From Acanthaster planci (taxonomy: Eukaryota > Echinodermata > Asteroidea > Valvatida > Acanthasteridae): DNA of 56,446 bases. The DNA lies in NCBI RefSeq assembly GCF_001949145.1, contig NW_019091428.1, positions 908,622 through 965,067 of the forward strand, read 5' to 3'. This document shows, one piece after another, positions 50,401-54,592 of this stretch (position 1 is the stretch's first letter; every line of letters begins with the position of its first letter). A program made the position numbers and the translations under genes. A model generated the notes under the pieces. It worked only from the letters and a program-made list of their open reading frames with translations. It did not search any database and was not told where the DNA came from.

Positions 50401-52103
50401 TCTTCTCACACCGAGGGAACCAAGGATCAAGATGGGGACTCGGCACCAGCATGGTAGTGCTGCGGTACCACCAGTACCCACTGAAAAAATGTCAGCTACC
50501 CTGGGCCCCTCCCCTTAGTGACACCTGTGAATATCCCACTAGGCTGATAACCTACATGCGTGTGCGTGGTACAGAATATGCACACCTGAAATGTGCACAG
50601 GCTTGTGTTGTCAACTTCACCCTTTCGTTATTGAGGTTGTCATTAATGTAAGAAATTTGTAGCTCGCTTGAATTTCTCAACATTTTTTGAGTAAAGATAG
50701 CGTTTGGCCAATTTTATTTCATAAAGGTAACCTTATTACCATATTTACTGCAACTGCTTTTCTTAAAGAGAGTCCGCATGAGGCTGGCGCTTAACCCATA
50801 AGCTAAATCTACTCATTAAAGAAGGTGTAATCAGTCATGAGAGGGTACTCTTTTGAAAATTGTTGTCAAGTTTTGGGGAGGTGACCTGGTTTGATTTCCC
50901 TATTTAGTTCCAGTCAAAGCCTGTATTAGTCTACAGTTGTTCTTGTGGGATTCTCAAACAGCTGTGAGCCTCAGAGTTTACCCTCATTTCTTTCTCTGTT
51001 CTACATTTCACAGCCCGCTGACCGTAGCGCGTCACAAGCCTCTTCCTCTCGCACAACCCCTGCCGTCTCCCCCACCTCCTCCATCAGCTCGTTGCCCCGG
51101 TCGCGCAGGCTCCCTGGCCACGTCACCTTGGAGTCATCGCGGTCACCTGCCAACGGGGGCACCAGCGACTATGACAGCGATATGGCCGGTAAATGGAATA
51201 AGCTTTTTGCGAGTTAAATTTGAATAAAATCTGGTTCACTGAGTTCTTTAAATTCACGTGAATATAACAGTTGGAATTCTCCATACTAAAGATACTGTTG
51301 CTATACCTCGTGATTTGGGGCAAGCTTTGCTTAGTTACATAAGAGTTGCCTTGCACTAATACACTGTTTCTTGTGGATAAGAAGGGCACGAAGGAACCAG
51401 TCCCTTCCAGAGATGGTGGTCGCCATCCAAAAGCTTACCCCAAATCACCAGGTCTAGCAACAGTGTCTTTAGTCTGGGGAATTCAAATTGTTTTGTTAAT
51501 AAAAATCCACAACTTGTGATTCAGAAATTCCGAAATCATGAACAGTCCTGGAAATCAAAGCCCTGCTTTAGTGGTTTGCAAGCCAGAAGCATACTGACCC
51601 ACTCCACCTGCTTTTCTGTCTCCTCTGCCACCACCTCAGGTGAAGACCACATGCAGCCTTCCCCCCACACACCTCCGCATCTCAAAGATGACCCCATCCG
51701 GGAGGATGGGGGTAAGGTGGACCTGGACCAGGTCATCAAGGAACTCAACAACATCCCCGACGACAAAGGTGCTACTTCAACTGGTCAGTAGCCATTTCCA
51801 GTTGTGCTTAAAAGTCTTTCAACTTTTTAAAGTGGTAAACAATGGCCCGATCATTAATCATTTGAGATGAACATTTATCTCAAATGTTTTGGCTTTATGT
51901 GAAGCACTAATTTCAAATTAGGTCCAAGGGTTTAGTTACAAGTATTGCCATTCCTAACGAATCGCTTGTGTTCCTTTCTGTGCTTAGGTGCAAGCCAGGT
52001 GGGGAGTCTCCACCACATGGCCGACAACATTGGCAAGGCGGTAGGGACTCTGGTGACCGTCATGACAGATGACGAACACAGTGATAGAGAAAACGAGACG
52101 TAG
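2284..52103 (+). CDS. DMD: dystrophin-family gene, 3' half (33 exons, 5' partial)
   Basis: Joined exons give 1713 residues in one frame, ending at a TAG. Order of domains (residue 1 = first codon at 2284): spectrin-like repeats to about 370, Thr/Val-rich hinge 3 (about 395-445), more spectrin repeats to about 1030, WW (about 1043-1080), EF-hand region (about 1085-1290), ZZ zinc finger (about 1300-1345), paired coiled coils (about 1405-1570), Ser/Pro-rich tail. Known role of the family: a cytoplasmic scaffold linking cytoskeleton to the dystroglycan complex and recruiting dystrobrevin and syntrophin. The protein matches human dystrophin from exon 43 to the end, with near-identical blocks in the EF/ZZ region. 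Utrophin and DRP2 are vertebrate duplicates of the same ancestor, so this may be orthologous to all three; the symbol is given by family. The actin-binding N-terminus lies outside the window. Intron phases agree at all 32 junctions. Confidence 0.95.
3164..3314 (+). CDS. DMD: exon 2 (human exon 44 equivalent), spectrin repeat 17 helix A
   Basis: Acceptor is CCATGCAG and donor is CTG|GTAGGC. One base completes the split codon, and the exon ends in phase 0. Contains [20 protein letters not shown], aligned with human WRRFHYDIKIFNQWLTEAEQ, which is helix A of repeat R17 with its hallmark Trp residues. Length is 151 nt against 148 in human, one codon more. Confidence 0.95.
3340..3396. repeat. 57-bp palindromic element with telomere-like ends, copy 1
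   Basis: Starts TAACCCTAACAGTCCTCC and ends GAGTGTTAGGGTTA. The two arms are inverted complements around a central CCAACAGGTG loop. It starts 25 nt after exon 2. A second copy is at 37694-37750, with 3 differences in 57. It looks like a small foldback/MITE; no autonomous partner is visible. Confidence 0.75.
3979..4154 (+). CDS. DMD: exon 3 (human exon 45 equivalent), end of repeat 17
   Basis: Acceptor is TTCGACAG and donor is AG|GTGGGT. Phase 0 in, 2 nt out. Encodes helices B and C of R17: [19 protein letters not shown] then [15 protein letters not shown], matching human NATGEEIIQQSSKTDASIL and LGSLNLRWQEVCKQL. The length of 176 nt equals human exon 45. In mammals R16-R17 carry the nNOS site; whether this protein shares that cannot be judged here. 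Confidence 0.95.
5411..5650 (+). mobile_element. tRNA-derived SINE with AATCC tail
   Basis: Pol III box A-like TAGCGTAGCGG near 5418 and box B-like GGGTTCCATACTC near 5461, about 40 nt apart. The body has the phrase TTTTCTCCAGGTACTCCAG, typical of widespread marine-invertebrate SINEs (from memory), and the 3' end is a TCCAA pentamer run (5627-5649). The family name cannot be given without a repeat library. Confidence 0.7.
5777..5927 (+). CDS. DMD: exon 4 (human exon 46 equivalent), spectrin repeat 18 start
   Basis: Acceptor CCCTGCAG follows a pyrimidine tract; donor is AAG|GTGAGC. Encodes [20 protein letters not shown] then [10 protein letters not shown]. The Trp and heptad spacing are those of helix A of a spectrin repeat (human R18: FVLWLEEADNIA). 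151 nt against 148 in human. Phase 0 at the end. Confidence 0.92.
6775..6924 (+). CDS. DMD: exon 5 (human exon 47 equivalent), repeat 18 helices B-C
   Basis: Acceptor is AACGAACAG, with a weak pyrimidine tract; donor is AAG|GTTTGT. Phase 0 in and out, 150 nt, equal to human exon 47. Similarity to human is low here. The helix-C Trp of the repeat is absent ([18 protein letters not shown] where human has TNLQWIK). It is accepted mainly on frame, length and neighbours. Confidence 0.82.
7667..7858 (+). CDS. DMD: exon 6 (human exon 48 equivalent), spectrin repeat 19 start
   Basis: Acceptor is GTGGTCAG and donor is AAG|GTAATG. 192 nt (186 in human), phase 0 at both ends. Encodes [19 protein letters not shown], matching human LEEQLNHLLLWLSPIRNQL (helix A of R19). 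An acidic loop [14 protein letters not shown] follows. Confidence 0.92.
8360..8591 (+). CDS. DMD: exon 7 (human exons 49+50 fused), end of repeat 19 and start of hinge 3
   Basis: Acceptor is CCCCACAG and donor is GCAG|GTCAGT. Phase 0 in, 1 nt out. 232 nt in a single exon where human has 102+109 nt in two exons, so the human 49/50 intron is absent here. Encodes [20 protein letters not shown], matching human KLEDLSSEWKAVNRLLQEL, and then a Pro/Glu-rich stretch entering hinge 3. Confidence 0.93.
9467..9681 (+). CDS. DMD: exon 8 (human exon 51 equivalent), hinge 3 and repeat 20 helix A
   Basis: Acceptor is CCCCGTAG and donor is AAG|GTAAGA. Two bases complete the split codon; phase 0 out. 215 nt (233 in human). 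A Thr/Val/Glu-rich hinge is followed by [20 protein letters not shown] and [17 protein letters not shown], matching human DFNRAWTELTDWLSLLDQVI and VMVGDLEDINEMIIKQK. This alignment fixes the register of the whole gene. Confidence 0.96.
11792..12045. repeat. 63-bp minisatellite, four copies
   Basis: Copies of a unit containing TTCAAAGTGGTTRAGGTTTC begin at 11801, 11864, 11927 and 11990, exactly 63 bp apart and highly similar. As 63 is 21 codons, the array stays open in one frame, but the AT-rich content and lack of splice context argue against coding. Confidence 0.9.
12290..12345. repeat. CACCATT-rich low-complexity tract
   Basis: Repeated TCATC/CACCATT/TCACC words in a simple pyrimidine-adenine pattern. 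Confidence 0.6.
12955..13062 (+). CDS. candidate in-frame cassette exon, unknown peptide
   Basis: A long pyrimidine tract ends in ACCACCAG before 12955. The next 108 nt are open, GC-rich at third positions (24 of 36 codons) and phase 0 at both ends, so they could be inserted between exons 8 and 9 without breaking the frame. The peptide begins [20 protein letters not shown] and continues with a hydrophobic stretch [16 protein letters not shown]. It does not look like a spectrin repeat and has no counterpart in human dystrophin. The donor is weak (GAG|GTCGGT); an alternative is GTG|GTAGAT at 13030, giving 75 nt, also in frame. I do not recognise the peptide. It could be a fragment of an unrelated element. 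Confidence 0.4.
16545..17087. other. assembly gap (543 N)
   Basis: Run of N inside the intron between exons 8 and 9. Gap size may be an estimate; any exon inside it would be missed. Confidence 0.99.
17540..17657 (+). CDS. DMD: exon 9 (human exon 52 equivalent), repeat 20
   Basis: Acceptor is TTCCCTCAG and donor is AAGG|GTAAAC. Phase 0 in, 1 nt out, 118 nt, equal to human exon 52. Encodes [20 protein letters not shown], matching human MQDLEQRRPQLEELITAAQ. Confidence 0.95.
18479..18690 (+). CDS. DMD: exon 10 (human exon 53 equivalent), repeats 20-21
   Basis: Acceptor is TTTCCCAG and donor is AAG|GTACAG. 2 nt in, phase 0 out, 212 nt, equal to human exon 53. Encodes [20 protein letters not shown] (end of R20) and [17 protein letters not shown] (helix A of R21). 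Strongly GC-rich relative to the flanking introns. Confidence 0.95.
20055..20209 (+). CDS. DMD: exon 11 (human exon 54 equivalent), repeat 21
   Basis: Acceptor is TCTGGCAG and donor is AG|GTGAGG. Phase 0 in, 2 nt out, 155 nt, equal to human exon 54. The motif DYSADDT is identical to human and is followed by the helix-C Trp ([11 protein letters not shown]). Confidence 0.96.
21380..21569 (+). CDS. DMD: exon 12 (human exon 55 equivalent), spectrin repeat 22 start
   Basis: Acceptor is GGCCAG and donor is GGG|GTAAGT. 1 nt in, phase 0 out, 190 nt, equal to human exon 55. Encodes [19 protein letters not shown], matching human FPLDLEKFLAWLTEAETTA. This is the last exon unique to long isoforms if the alternative first exon at 28034 is real. 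Confidence 0.95.
27780..28033 (+). promoter_or_regulatory. putative internal promoter / 5' UTR of short isoform
   Basis: This lies just upstream of the candidate first exon. A CpG-containing GC patch sits near 27930-27980, a TATA-like TTTTATAC near 27987, and an in-frame TGA at 27977 closes the upstream frame. Its location (the intron between human exon 55 and 56 equivalents) is where the vertebrate Dp116 promoter lies. The transcription start cannot be placed from sequence; the TATA-like word may be too close to the ATG to be functional. Confidence 0.4.
28034..28144 (+). CDS. DMD: alternative first exon of a Dp116/DRP2-like short isoform
   Basis: An ATG (A at -3, in-frame stop 57 nt upstream) opens 37 codons ending exactly at a perfect donor, TGG|GTGAGT, in phase 0. 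That joins exon 13 (37251) in frame. The joined isoform would have 37 + 1008 = 1045 residues: R22 remainder, R23-R24, WW, EF, ZZ and coiled coils. The start is charged ([20 protein letters not shown]), followed by [14 protein letters not shown]. The Y-T-x...C-x-D-W-Q-x-x-D pattern resembles the start of vertebrate DRP2 (YTLPRCHDWQAAD, from memory). In vertebrates the Dp116 promoter sits in the same intron, although the Dp116 leader itself is not similar. No cDNA evidence is available here; an internal exon using an upstream AG cannot be excluded. Confidence 0.72.
29593..29740 (-). mobile_element. minus-strand tRNA-derived SINE fragment
   Basis: On the minus strand, box A GTGGTTGGTGAGA (29693-29705) is followed by box B GGGTTCGAATCTC (29625-29637). 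The same box A word occurs at 33743, suggesting one family. No clear tail was seen. Confidence 0.45.
30614..30750. mobile_element. CpG-rich MITE-like element with TTA duplication
   Basis: Bounded by CTGCGGGGGTGC on the left and GCGCCACCGCAG on the right, which are imperfect inverted complements, each flanked by TTA (30611-30613 and 30751-30753). The 137-bp interior is unusually rich in CG (CACGCGCGCG, GCGCGTGCAAGCGCGGCG) for this AT-rich intron. A TTA target duplication would fit PIF/Harbinger-type elements. Confidence 0.55.
33535..33576. repeat. 21-bp tandem pair
   Basis: GATACCTCATTAGTCTGAAA is followed directly by GATACCTCATCAGTCTAAAA, two copies with 2 differences. Confidence 0.7.
33695..33765 (-). 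mobile_element. minus-strand tRNA-derived SINE fragment
   Basis: On the minus strand, TGGTTGGTTGGTGAGACA (33741-33758) is followed by box B AGGTTCAAGTTCC (33703-33715). Short, with degenerate ends. Confidence 0.45.
36174..36248. repeat. 9-bp inverted repeat in a GC-rich patch
   Basis: GCGGGTGGG (36174-36182) and CCCACCCGC (36240-36248) are exact inverted complements, inside an unusually GC-rich 300-bp patch (36100-36420) of the large intron. Nature unknown. Confidence 0.4.
37251..37423 (+). CDS. DMD: exon 13 (human exon 56 equivalent), repeat 22 end
   Basis: Acceptor is CATTTGCAG and donor is AG|GTGGGT. Phase 0 in, 2 nt out, 173 nt, equal to human exon 56. Encodes [13 protein letters not shown] (human DLQGEIEAHTDVY) and [19 protein letters not shown] (human LQRRLDNMNFKWSELRKKS). 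First exon shared by the long and the proposed short isoform. Confidence 0.97.
37466..37690 (+). mobile_element. tRNA-derived SINE-like element
   Basis: Box A TTGGCGCAAGTGGT near 37468 and a perfect box B GGGTTCGAATCCC near 37521. The downstream body (GTTTTCTTCCCCACCTCTAAA) resembles the SINE at 5411 (GTTTCCTCCTGCCTCTAAAA). The T-arm and acceptor stems are degenerate, so it is not a working tRNA gene. Confidence 0.6.
37694..37750. repeat. 57-bp palindromic element with telomere-like ends, copy 2
   Basis: Starts TAACCCTAACACTCCTCAG and ends GAGGGTTAGGGTTA; same length and loop as the copy at 3340, and a better palindrome. It directly follows SINE-like sequence, about 270 nt after exon 13. Confidence 0.75.
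38895..39226. repeat. foldback cluster built on CCTTTTGCCGGGAA
   Basis: A perfect 14-bp inverted repeat, CCTTTTGCCGGGAA (39164-39177) and TTCCCGGCAAAAGG (39192-39205), with a 14-nt AT loop. Related imperfect words occur at 38897 (TGCCTGGCAGAAGG), 38933 (CCCTTTTGCCTGG) and 38973 (GCCGGTAAAAGGG), so the hairpin sits in a larger decayed nested foldback. Confidence 0.65.
39690..39846 (+). CDS. DMD: exon 14 (human exon 57 equivalent), repeat 23 helix A
   Basis: Acceptor is TTTCCTAG and donor is AAA|GTGAGT. 1 nt in, phase 0 out, 157 nt, equal to human exon 57. Encodes [20 protein letters not shown] then [16 protein letters not shown], matching human LQELLVWLQLKDDELSRQAP and IGGDFPAVQKQNDVHR. Confidence 0.97.
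40361..40681 (+). CDS. DMD: exon 15 (human exon 58 plus part of 59), repeat 23 with serine-rich insert
   Basis: Acceptor is TTTATCAG and donor is GCG|GTCAGT. Phase 0 at both ends, 321 nt. Starts [20 protein letters not shown] (human AFKRELKTKEPVIMSTLETV). A Ser/Asp/Glu-rich loop of about 45 residues follows (residues roughly 848-892, AGCAGCAGC codon run), longer than in human. It ends [19 protein letters not shown] (human NTEWEKLNLHSADWQRKI). The human 58/59 intron is missing, and a different intron cuts the human exon-59 equivalent after this exon. Confidence 0.94.
41026..41270. repeat. duplicated intronic segment, 180 bp apart
   Basis: GGAAGTGAAA ... GGTAACTATATCTTGCT occurs at 41031 and again at 41211, each followed by a similar CTCTTRTTTT...TAAGGT stretch. 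Looks like one tandem duplication of about 180 bp, partly decayed. Confidence 0.6.
41394..41528 (+). CDS. DMD: exon 16 (3' part of human exon 59), repeat 24 helix A
   Basis: Acceptor is TTTGTAG and donor is AAG|GTATGG. Phase 0 at both ends, 45 codons. Encodes [20 protein letters not shown] then [17 protein letters not shown], matching human TDELDLKLRQAEVIKGSWQP and VGDLLIDSLQDHLEKVK. In human this is continuous with the previous exon. Confidence 0.95.
41922..42147 (+). CDS. DMD: exon 17 (human exons 60+61 fused), repeat 24 and hinge 4
   Basis: The acceptor is a C-run ending ACCAG; donor is AGAG|GTTGGT. Phase 0 in, 1 nt out, 226 nt. Human exons 60 and 61 total 147+79 = 226, so one intron is absent with no length change. 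Encodes [20 protein letters not shown] and [12 protein letters not shown] (human LEDLNTRWKLLQVAVEDRVR and HRDFGPASQHFL). Confidence 0.96.
42986..43046 (+). CDS. DMD: exon 18 (human exon 62 equivalent), first half of WW domain
   Basis: Acceptor is GACTTGCAG and donor is AA|GTAAGT. 2 nt in, 2 nt out, 61 nt, equal to human exon 62. Encodes [20 protein letters not shown]; the first WW tryptophan and the YY aromatic pair are present. The WW domain, with the EF and ZZ units, binds the PPxY tail of beta-dystroglycan. Confidence 0.96.
43340..43364. repeat. hairpin TGCTCAGCA/TGCTGAGCA
   Basis: Exact 9-bp inverted repeat around a T-rich loop, with related GCTTAGCAG and GCTAAGCAG words nearby (43257, 43324). 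Probably the remains of a foldback element in the intron that splits the WW domain. Confidence 0.5.
43529..43665 (+). CDS. DMD: exon 19 (human exons 63+64 fused), WW domain end and EF region start
   Basis: Acceptor is AACTTCAG and donor is TGCT|GTAAGT. 137 nt, equal to human 62+75. Encodes [20 protein letters not shown] (second WW tryptophan) and [18 protein letters not shown] (human [18 protein letters not shown]). A GGTGAG at 43590 marks where the human 63/64 intron lies, but the reading frame continues through it, so that intron is absent. Confidence 0.96.
44076..44283 (+). CDS. DMD: exon 20 (human exon 65 equivalent), EF-hand region 1
   Basis: Acceptor is CTCCTCAG and donor is AC|GTAAGT. 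2 nt in, 2 nt out, 208 nt (202 in human). Encodes [18 protein letters not shown], almost identical to human [18 protein letters not shown]. As in other dystrophins, the EF-hands look degenerate and are structural rather than calcium-binding (family knowledge). Confidence 0.97.
44387..44530. repeat. imperfect inverted repeat of a CAAGTCC/GGACTTG phrase
   Basis: GAGTCAAGTCCGTCACAAGT (from 44387) on the left, and GGACTTGTGATGGACTC (44514-44530) with GACTTGTGATGGACTT (44483-44498) on the right, are inverted versions of one phrase. A related GTCGAGTCCATCACAGGTCC lies near 5999. Foldback-type repeat. Confidence 0.55.
44878..44963 (+). CDS. DMD: exon 21 (human exon 66 equivalent), EF-hand region
   Basis: Acceptor is CCCTGCAG and donor is AGAT|GTAAGT. 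1 nt in, 1 nt out, 86 nt, equal to human exon 66. Encodes [20 protein letters not shown] and AHLEDKYR; the latter is identical to human. Confidence 0.97.
45489..45646 (+). CDS. DMD: exon 22 (human exon 67 equivalent), EF-hand region 2
   Basis: Acceptor is GTGTTCAG and donor is ATG|GTAGGC. 2 nt in, phase 0 out, 158 nt, equal to human exon 67. Contains [20 protein letters not shown] and SVRSCF, identical to human. This is the most conserved block in the window. Confidence 0.98.
46443..46649 (+). CDS. DMD: exon 23 (human exon 68 plus start of 69), ZZ zinc finger first half
   Basis: Acceptor is CTGTTCAG and donor is CAG|GTTGGC. Phase 0 at both ends, 207 nt. Encodes [20 protein letters not shown], then the first ZZ zinc pair [18 protein letters not shown]. 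The exon ends 40 nt later than human exon 68; together with the next exon the length is 279, exactly human 68+69 (167+112). Confidence 0.96.
46892..46963 (+). CDS. DMD: exon 24 (rest of human exon 69), ZZ zinc finger second half
   Basis: Acceptor is GACTTTCAG and donor is ACA|GTAAGT. 24 codons, phase 0 at both ends. Encodes [18 protein letters not shown] then QEYCTT. Human has SCFFSGRVAKGHKMHYPM. The distal His pair is H-x3-H here (H-x-H-x-H), where human has H-x2-H. Confidence 0.95.
46995..47062 (-). mobile_element. minus-strand tRNA-derived SINE-like fragment
   Basis: On the minus strand, CTGCACAGCTCAGCAG (47045-47060) precedes GGGTTCCAATCC (46999-47010), a box A/box B arrangement at tRNA spacing. 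Lies in the intron after exon 24. Confidence 0.4.
47482..47618 (+). CDS. DMD: exon 25 (human exon 70 equivalent)
   Basis: Acceptor is CCTTTGCAG and donor is TC|GTAAGT. Phase 0 in, 2 nt out, 137 nt, equal to human exon 70. Encodes [20 protein letters not shown] and [19 protein letters not shown], matching human [20 protein letters not shown] and HPRMGYLPVQTVLEGDNME. Confidence 0.97.
48108..48176 (+). CDS. DMD: exon 26 (human exon 72 equivalent), syntrophin-region start
   Basis: Acceptor is CATGTGCAG and donor is AG|GTGAAT. 1 nt in, 2 nt out, 69 nt. Encodes [20 protein letters not shown] then ASR, matching human SPQLSHDDTHSRIEHYASR. No counterpart of human exon 71 (13 codons) was seen in the preceding intron. 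Confidence 0.9.
48615..48665 (+). CDS. DMD: exon 27 (human exon 73 equivalent)
   Basis: Acceptor is AATTTCAG and donor is TT|GTAAGT. 1 nt in, 2 nt out, 51 nt (66 in human). Encodes [17 protein letters not shown], aligned with human LAEMENSNGSYLNDSISPNE; the exon is five codons shorter. Confidence 0.9.
48837..48900 (+). CDS. DMD: exon 28 (5' part of human exon 74)
   Basis: Acceptor is CTCACAG and donor is GTG|GTAAGC. 1 nt in, phase 0 out, 64 nt. Encodes [20 protein letters not shown], matching human DDEHLLIQHYCQSLNQDSPL. An intron absent from human splits exon 74 here. Confidence 0.93.
49344..49435 (+). CDS. DMD: exon 29 (3' part of human exon 74), first coiled coil
   Basis: Acceptor is CATTTCAG and donor is AG|GTAAGG. 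Phase 0 in, 2 nt out, 92 nt. Encodes [20 protein letters not shown] then [11 protein letters not shown], matching human PRSPAQILISLESEERGELE and RILADLEEENR. Its last 28 nt and donor are the start of a 78-bp unit repeated three times (49408-49641). Only this first donor keeps the frame; the sequence just past it gives an in-frame TAA at 49437. Confidence 0.93.
49408..49641. repeat. 78-bp triplication containing an exon end and its splice donor
   Basis: Three copies begin AGATTCTCATCTTGGAAGAA at 49408, 49486 and 49564, exactly 78 bp apart. Copies differ only in the last two bases (CC, TT, CC). Each holds the last 28 nt of exon 29, the donor AG|GTAAGG (49436, 49514, 49592) and about 50 nt of intron. 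A fourth copy starts at 49642 and decays at once. Confidence 0.95.
50132..50369 (+). CDS. DMD: exon 30 (human exon 75 equivalent), main coiled coil
   Basis: Acceptor is CCTCGCAG and donor is CAG|GTTAGG. 1 nt in, phase 0 out, 238 nt (245 in human). Encodes [34 protein letters not shown] and RLRQLLEQ; human is nearly identical. This leucine-heptad helix pairs with dystrobrevin. Confidence 0.97.
51014..51188 (+). CDS. DMD: exon 31 (human exon 76 equivalent), Ser/Pro-rich tail
   Basis: Acceptor is ATTTCACAG and donor is CCG|GTAAAT. Phase 0 in, 1 nt out, 175 nt (124 in human). Encodes a Ser/Thr/Arg/Pro-rich low-complexity segment ([20 protein letters not shown], then [11 protein letters not shown]). 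Little sequence identity to human; placed by frame and position. Confidence 0.88.
51640..51783 (+). CDS. DMD: exon 32 (human exon 77 equivalent)
   Basis: Acceptor is CACCTCAG and donor is ACTG|GTCAGT. 2 nt in, 1 nt out. Encodes [20 protein letters not shown], aligned with human DTSTGLEEVMEQLNNSFPS. A second donor 15 nt upstream (AAAG|GTGCTA, exon end 51768) has the same phase and would drop five residues (GATST type), so tandem-donor variants are possible. Confidence 0.85.
51988..52103 (+). CDS. DMD: exon 33, last coding exon with stop
   Basis: Acceptor is GTGCTTAG. 2 nt in, then 37 codons and TAG at 52101-52103. Encodes [20 protein letters not shown] then [17 protein letters not shown]. The tail is longer than the human ending (RGRNTPGKPMREDTM) and not similar to it. 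It reads through to the stop without a further junction. Confidence 0.9.
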
Positions 52104-54586
52104 GGTACAGCAAGTGGTCACAGAAATATTACCAAATGCACACATGAACACACATGGGCTTCCCAGTGCATCCTCAAACACAGCAGAGCCAAGCTGCAAC
52201 TGAACATTGTACGTTGACCAAACTGGCTTAGGCAGAATGTGACAGACTGCAGGGCGTACACAGTGACACACAGGGTCATAAGTGCAGGCAGTGAGGGCAG
52301 AGGATACTTATTGATTTCCTAGGATTTTTTGCATGAAATGGTTGAGAGCAAACGGCCAGTGTCACGGACAGAGTCTGCAAAAGAAAATGGAGTTGATTGC
52401 GTAGCAAGAGTGAACGACGGCAGATAATGGTATTGTCAAGCCTGGCTAGATGTTAATTGTGTCAGGTAGAGTTGGCCCGACTAGGTCTACAACAGCAAAC
52501 TTGTGCAAGAAAGTAGCGGAGGTAGTGGGCCTTCCGGTGTGCTTAACTGCTCCATGTACAACTCGTAGAGGGCAGTCTTCACTTTGGGGATTTACTGTGA
52601 GGATGATTACTCCTTGGTCAATTGTGCGAGCGAGCACCGGCCTCTAAGCAGTAGCCATTTGGGCTACCCACCTTGTTGCAGCTGCTGCTTGTTTGTGAGG
52701 CTTTGCACACGTCTTCAGTGTGTGGGTGTCGTAGCATCAACCAAAAAATGGGGCTGTTGCCTGTGGCATTTGATGTTAGATTACCTGGAACCTTTTTGGT
52801 GAGGAAGACAAGGCACCAGACCAAGATGGCCACACGGTGACATCATGGGCACCGGCACAACCAAAACAGTGAGATACTGTGCTTGAGGATGCTGGAAATC
52901 ATGGTGACTCCAGCCCCTCCTCAAAAGACAGACATCAAGGACAACTTGTGATCTGGTTGTTGAGGAACAAGACCAAGATGGCAGTGGTGTGAGATCCACT
53001 CGGATCATTCCACAACTCAAAATGACCATTTTTGCAGCCGGTAATAGAGCCATGCCCTGTCAGTCAAAGCCTTATACCTCTCTACCAATCCTCAACTCGG
53101 TAGTTTTATTTGAAATTTACTTGGAGTAGATCACTGTAGAAAGAAACAAAAACTAGTTTATACTTCTTGCAGAATAGCCAAGTCATCAATAGTTTTAAAT
53201 CTCCACACTTGCAAGGCTCCCACTTGGTCCCTGTGGTACCTTTTAGGCTGTCCATTGTTTACTTCGACCCACCGCATGATGAATTTATATTTATTGTGTC
53301 AAGGCATTGTCTTTGATTATTTGCTGATGTGGAACTACGTTAACAGTTCTTCCAAAATACTGGCAGAGTCTTTGATGTGCCGGTACTATTTTTTTCTTTC
53401 AGTTTTCTTCATTTGTACTTATTATAATCATTTTTTGGGTTGATTAGGAATACTTTAAGTATACCTTGTAAATGTATTTACTTACAAGAGAGATATGCCT
53501 ATTTGAAAGTCAGTATTGTTTTGGTATTTTATCCCTATACACCAAAAGCCTGCAATGTACATCATGTTGCATTTATCCTAAAGTGTATTCAGTGTTTTTT
53601 TTTCATTTTAAAGAAATGTTAGCAGCTTTGTTATGTTGAAGAAATGTTACCCACTGCTTACAAGCCACAACTCAATATACCAATTCATGGAAGGCTAGGT
53701 TTTTTCCTTTTTTTTTCTTTTGCTTGTTATATCCCTCAGTCTGTTCCCTGCAGATGTGATTCTGAGATTATCTGTACTTTGCATCTTACTACATTTCAGC
53801 GTGGGTCAGTACAACTTCTCAGAGGAGTAAAGGGACCATTAGCCTTTTGCTTCATGTTCAAGAATGCCTGTGTGGCAGTTGCCAATTTCTGACAAAATTG
53901 GTTCTGCATCCCGTTTAGAAAAAAAAAGTGTTATGCACTGAGAGCCACTGACCTAAAAAGACACATTGGCCAGTATCTTGTCTGCCCTTCTTGAATCTTT
54001 AATCCAGAAAATGTTACAGAATAAGAACAACATTCTGCCCGCTGGATACCCAAGTCCATTGATGTATCGACCTACGATTCCTTGTTTACAAATTTAAATA
54101 TCTAAATCACATTAAGGATGTGAAATTAGCATTGAAAGCAAGGCTGCCATTGCTGTGCCATTTGGAATCTTTTGTGCTTTGGTCCTCGGCCAATGATGTG
54201 GTTTGAAGGGCCCCAGTGTCAATGCTGATGTGAAATTTGTTGTATTGGAAAATACTGCCTTGTGTTGGGAGTGGCAGATTAGTATGTTGCCCTTGCTTAT
54301 AATAGCAAGGTTCTTAGTGAAATGCTCTCAGTGGACATGAGCTTGACTGCCATTTCACCAAGCAATGCTTTCCTTCATGGTCCGCATGGGCATGTTCTTT
54401 CCTTCCTCCTGTTAACCCAAGGGCGCATTCCACTTGTGTAAACTTGGCCGATATTTGCAGTCCAGGCCTATCATTTTGTAGCCCATCAACTGGAGTACTG
54501 TAGACTGTCAATCCCCCAGTATGTCTCGCTGATGAATTGGCATTTAAATTTTTGAAAAAATAATAAAAAATGAAAAACCAAAACCA

Positions 54587-54592
54587 ATAAAT
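54587..54592 (+). terminator. possible proximal polyadenylation signal
   Basis: AATAAA in an A-rich stretch with a second AATAAA at 54562, about 2.5 kb after the stop. The A-rich setting makes a chance match likely, but a short 3' UTR form is possible. Confidence 0.3.

Larger units (their letters stand above)
37424..52000. other. introns between human exon 56-79 equivalents
   Basis: Introns longer than 300 bases here hold: SINE-like DNA plus a palindromic element (37466-37750), a foldback cluster (38895-39226), a duplicated phrase (41026-41270), a hairpin (43340-43364), a 150-bp inverted repeat (44387-44530), a minus-strand SINE-like piece (46995-47062) and the 78-bp triplication (49408-49641). 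Remaining intron sequence shows nothing I can name. Confidence 0.6.
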
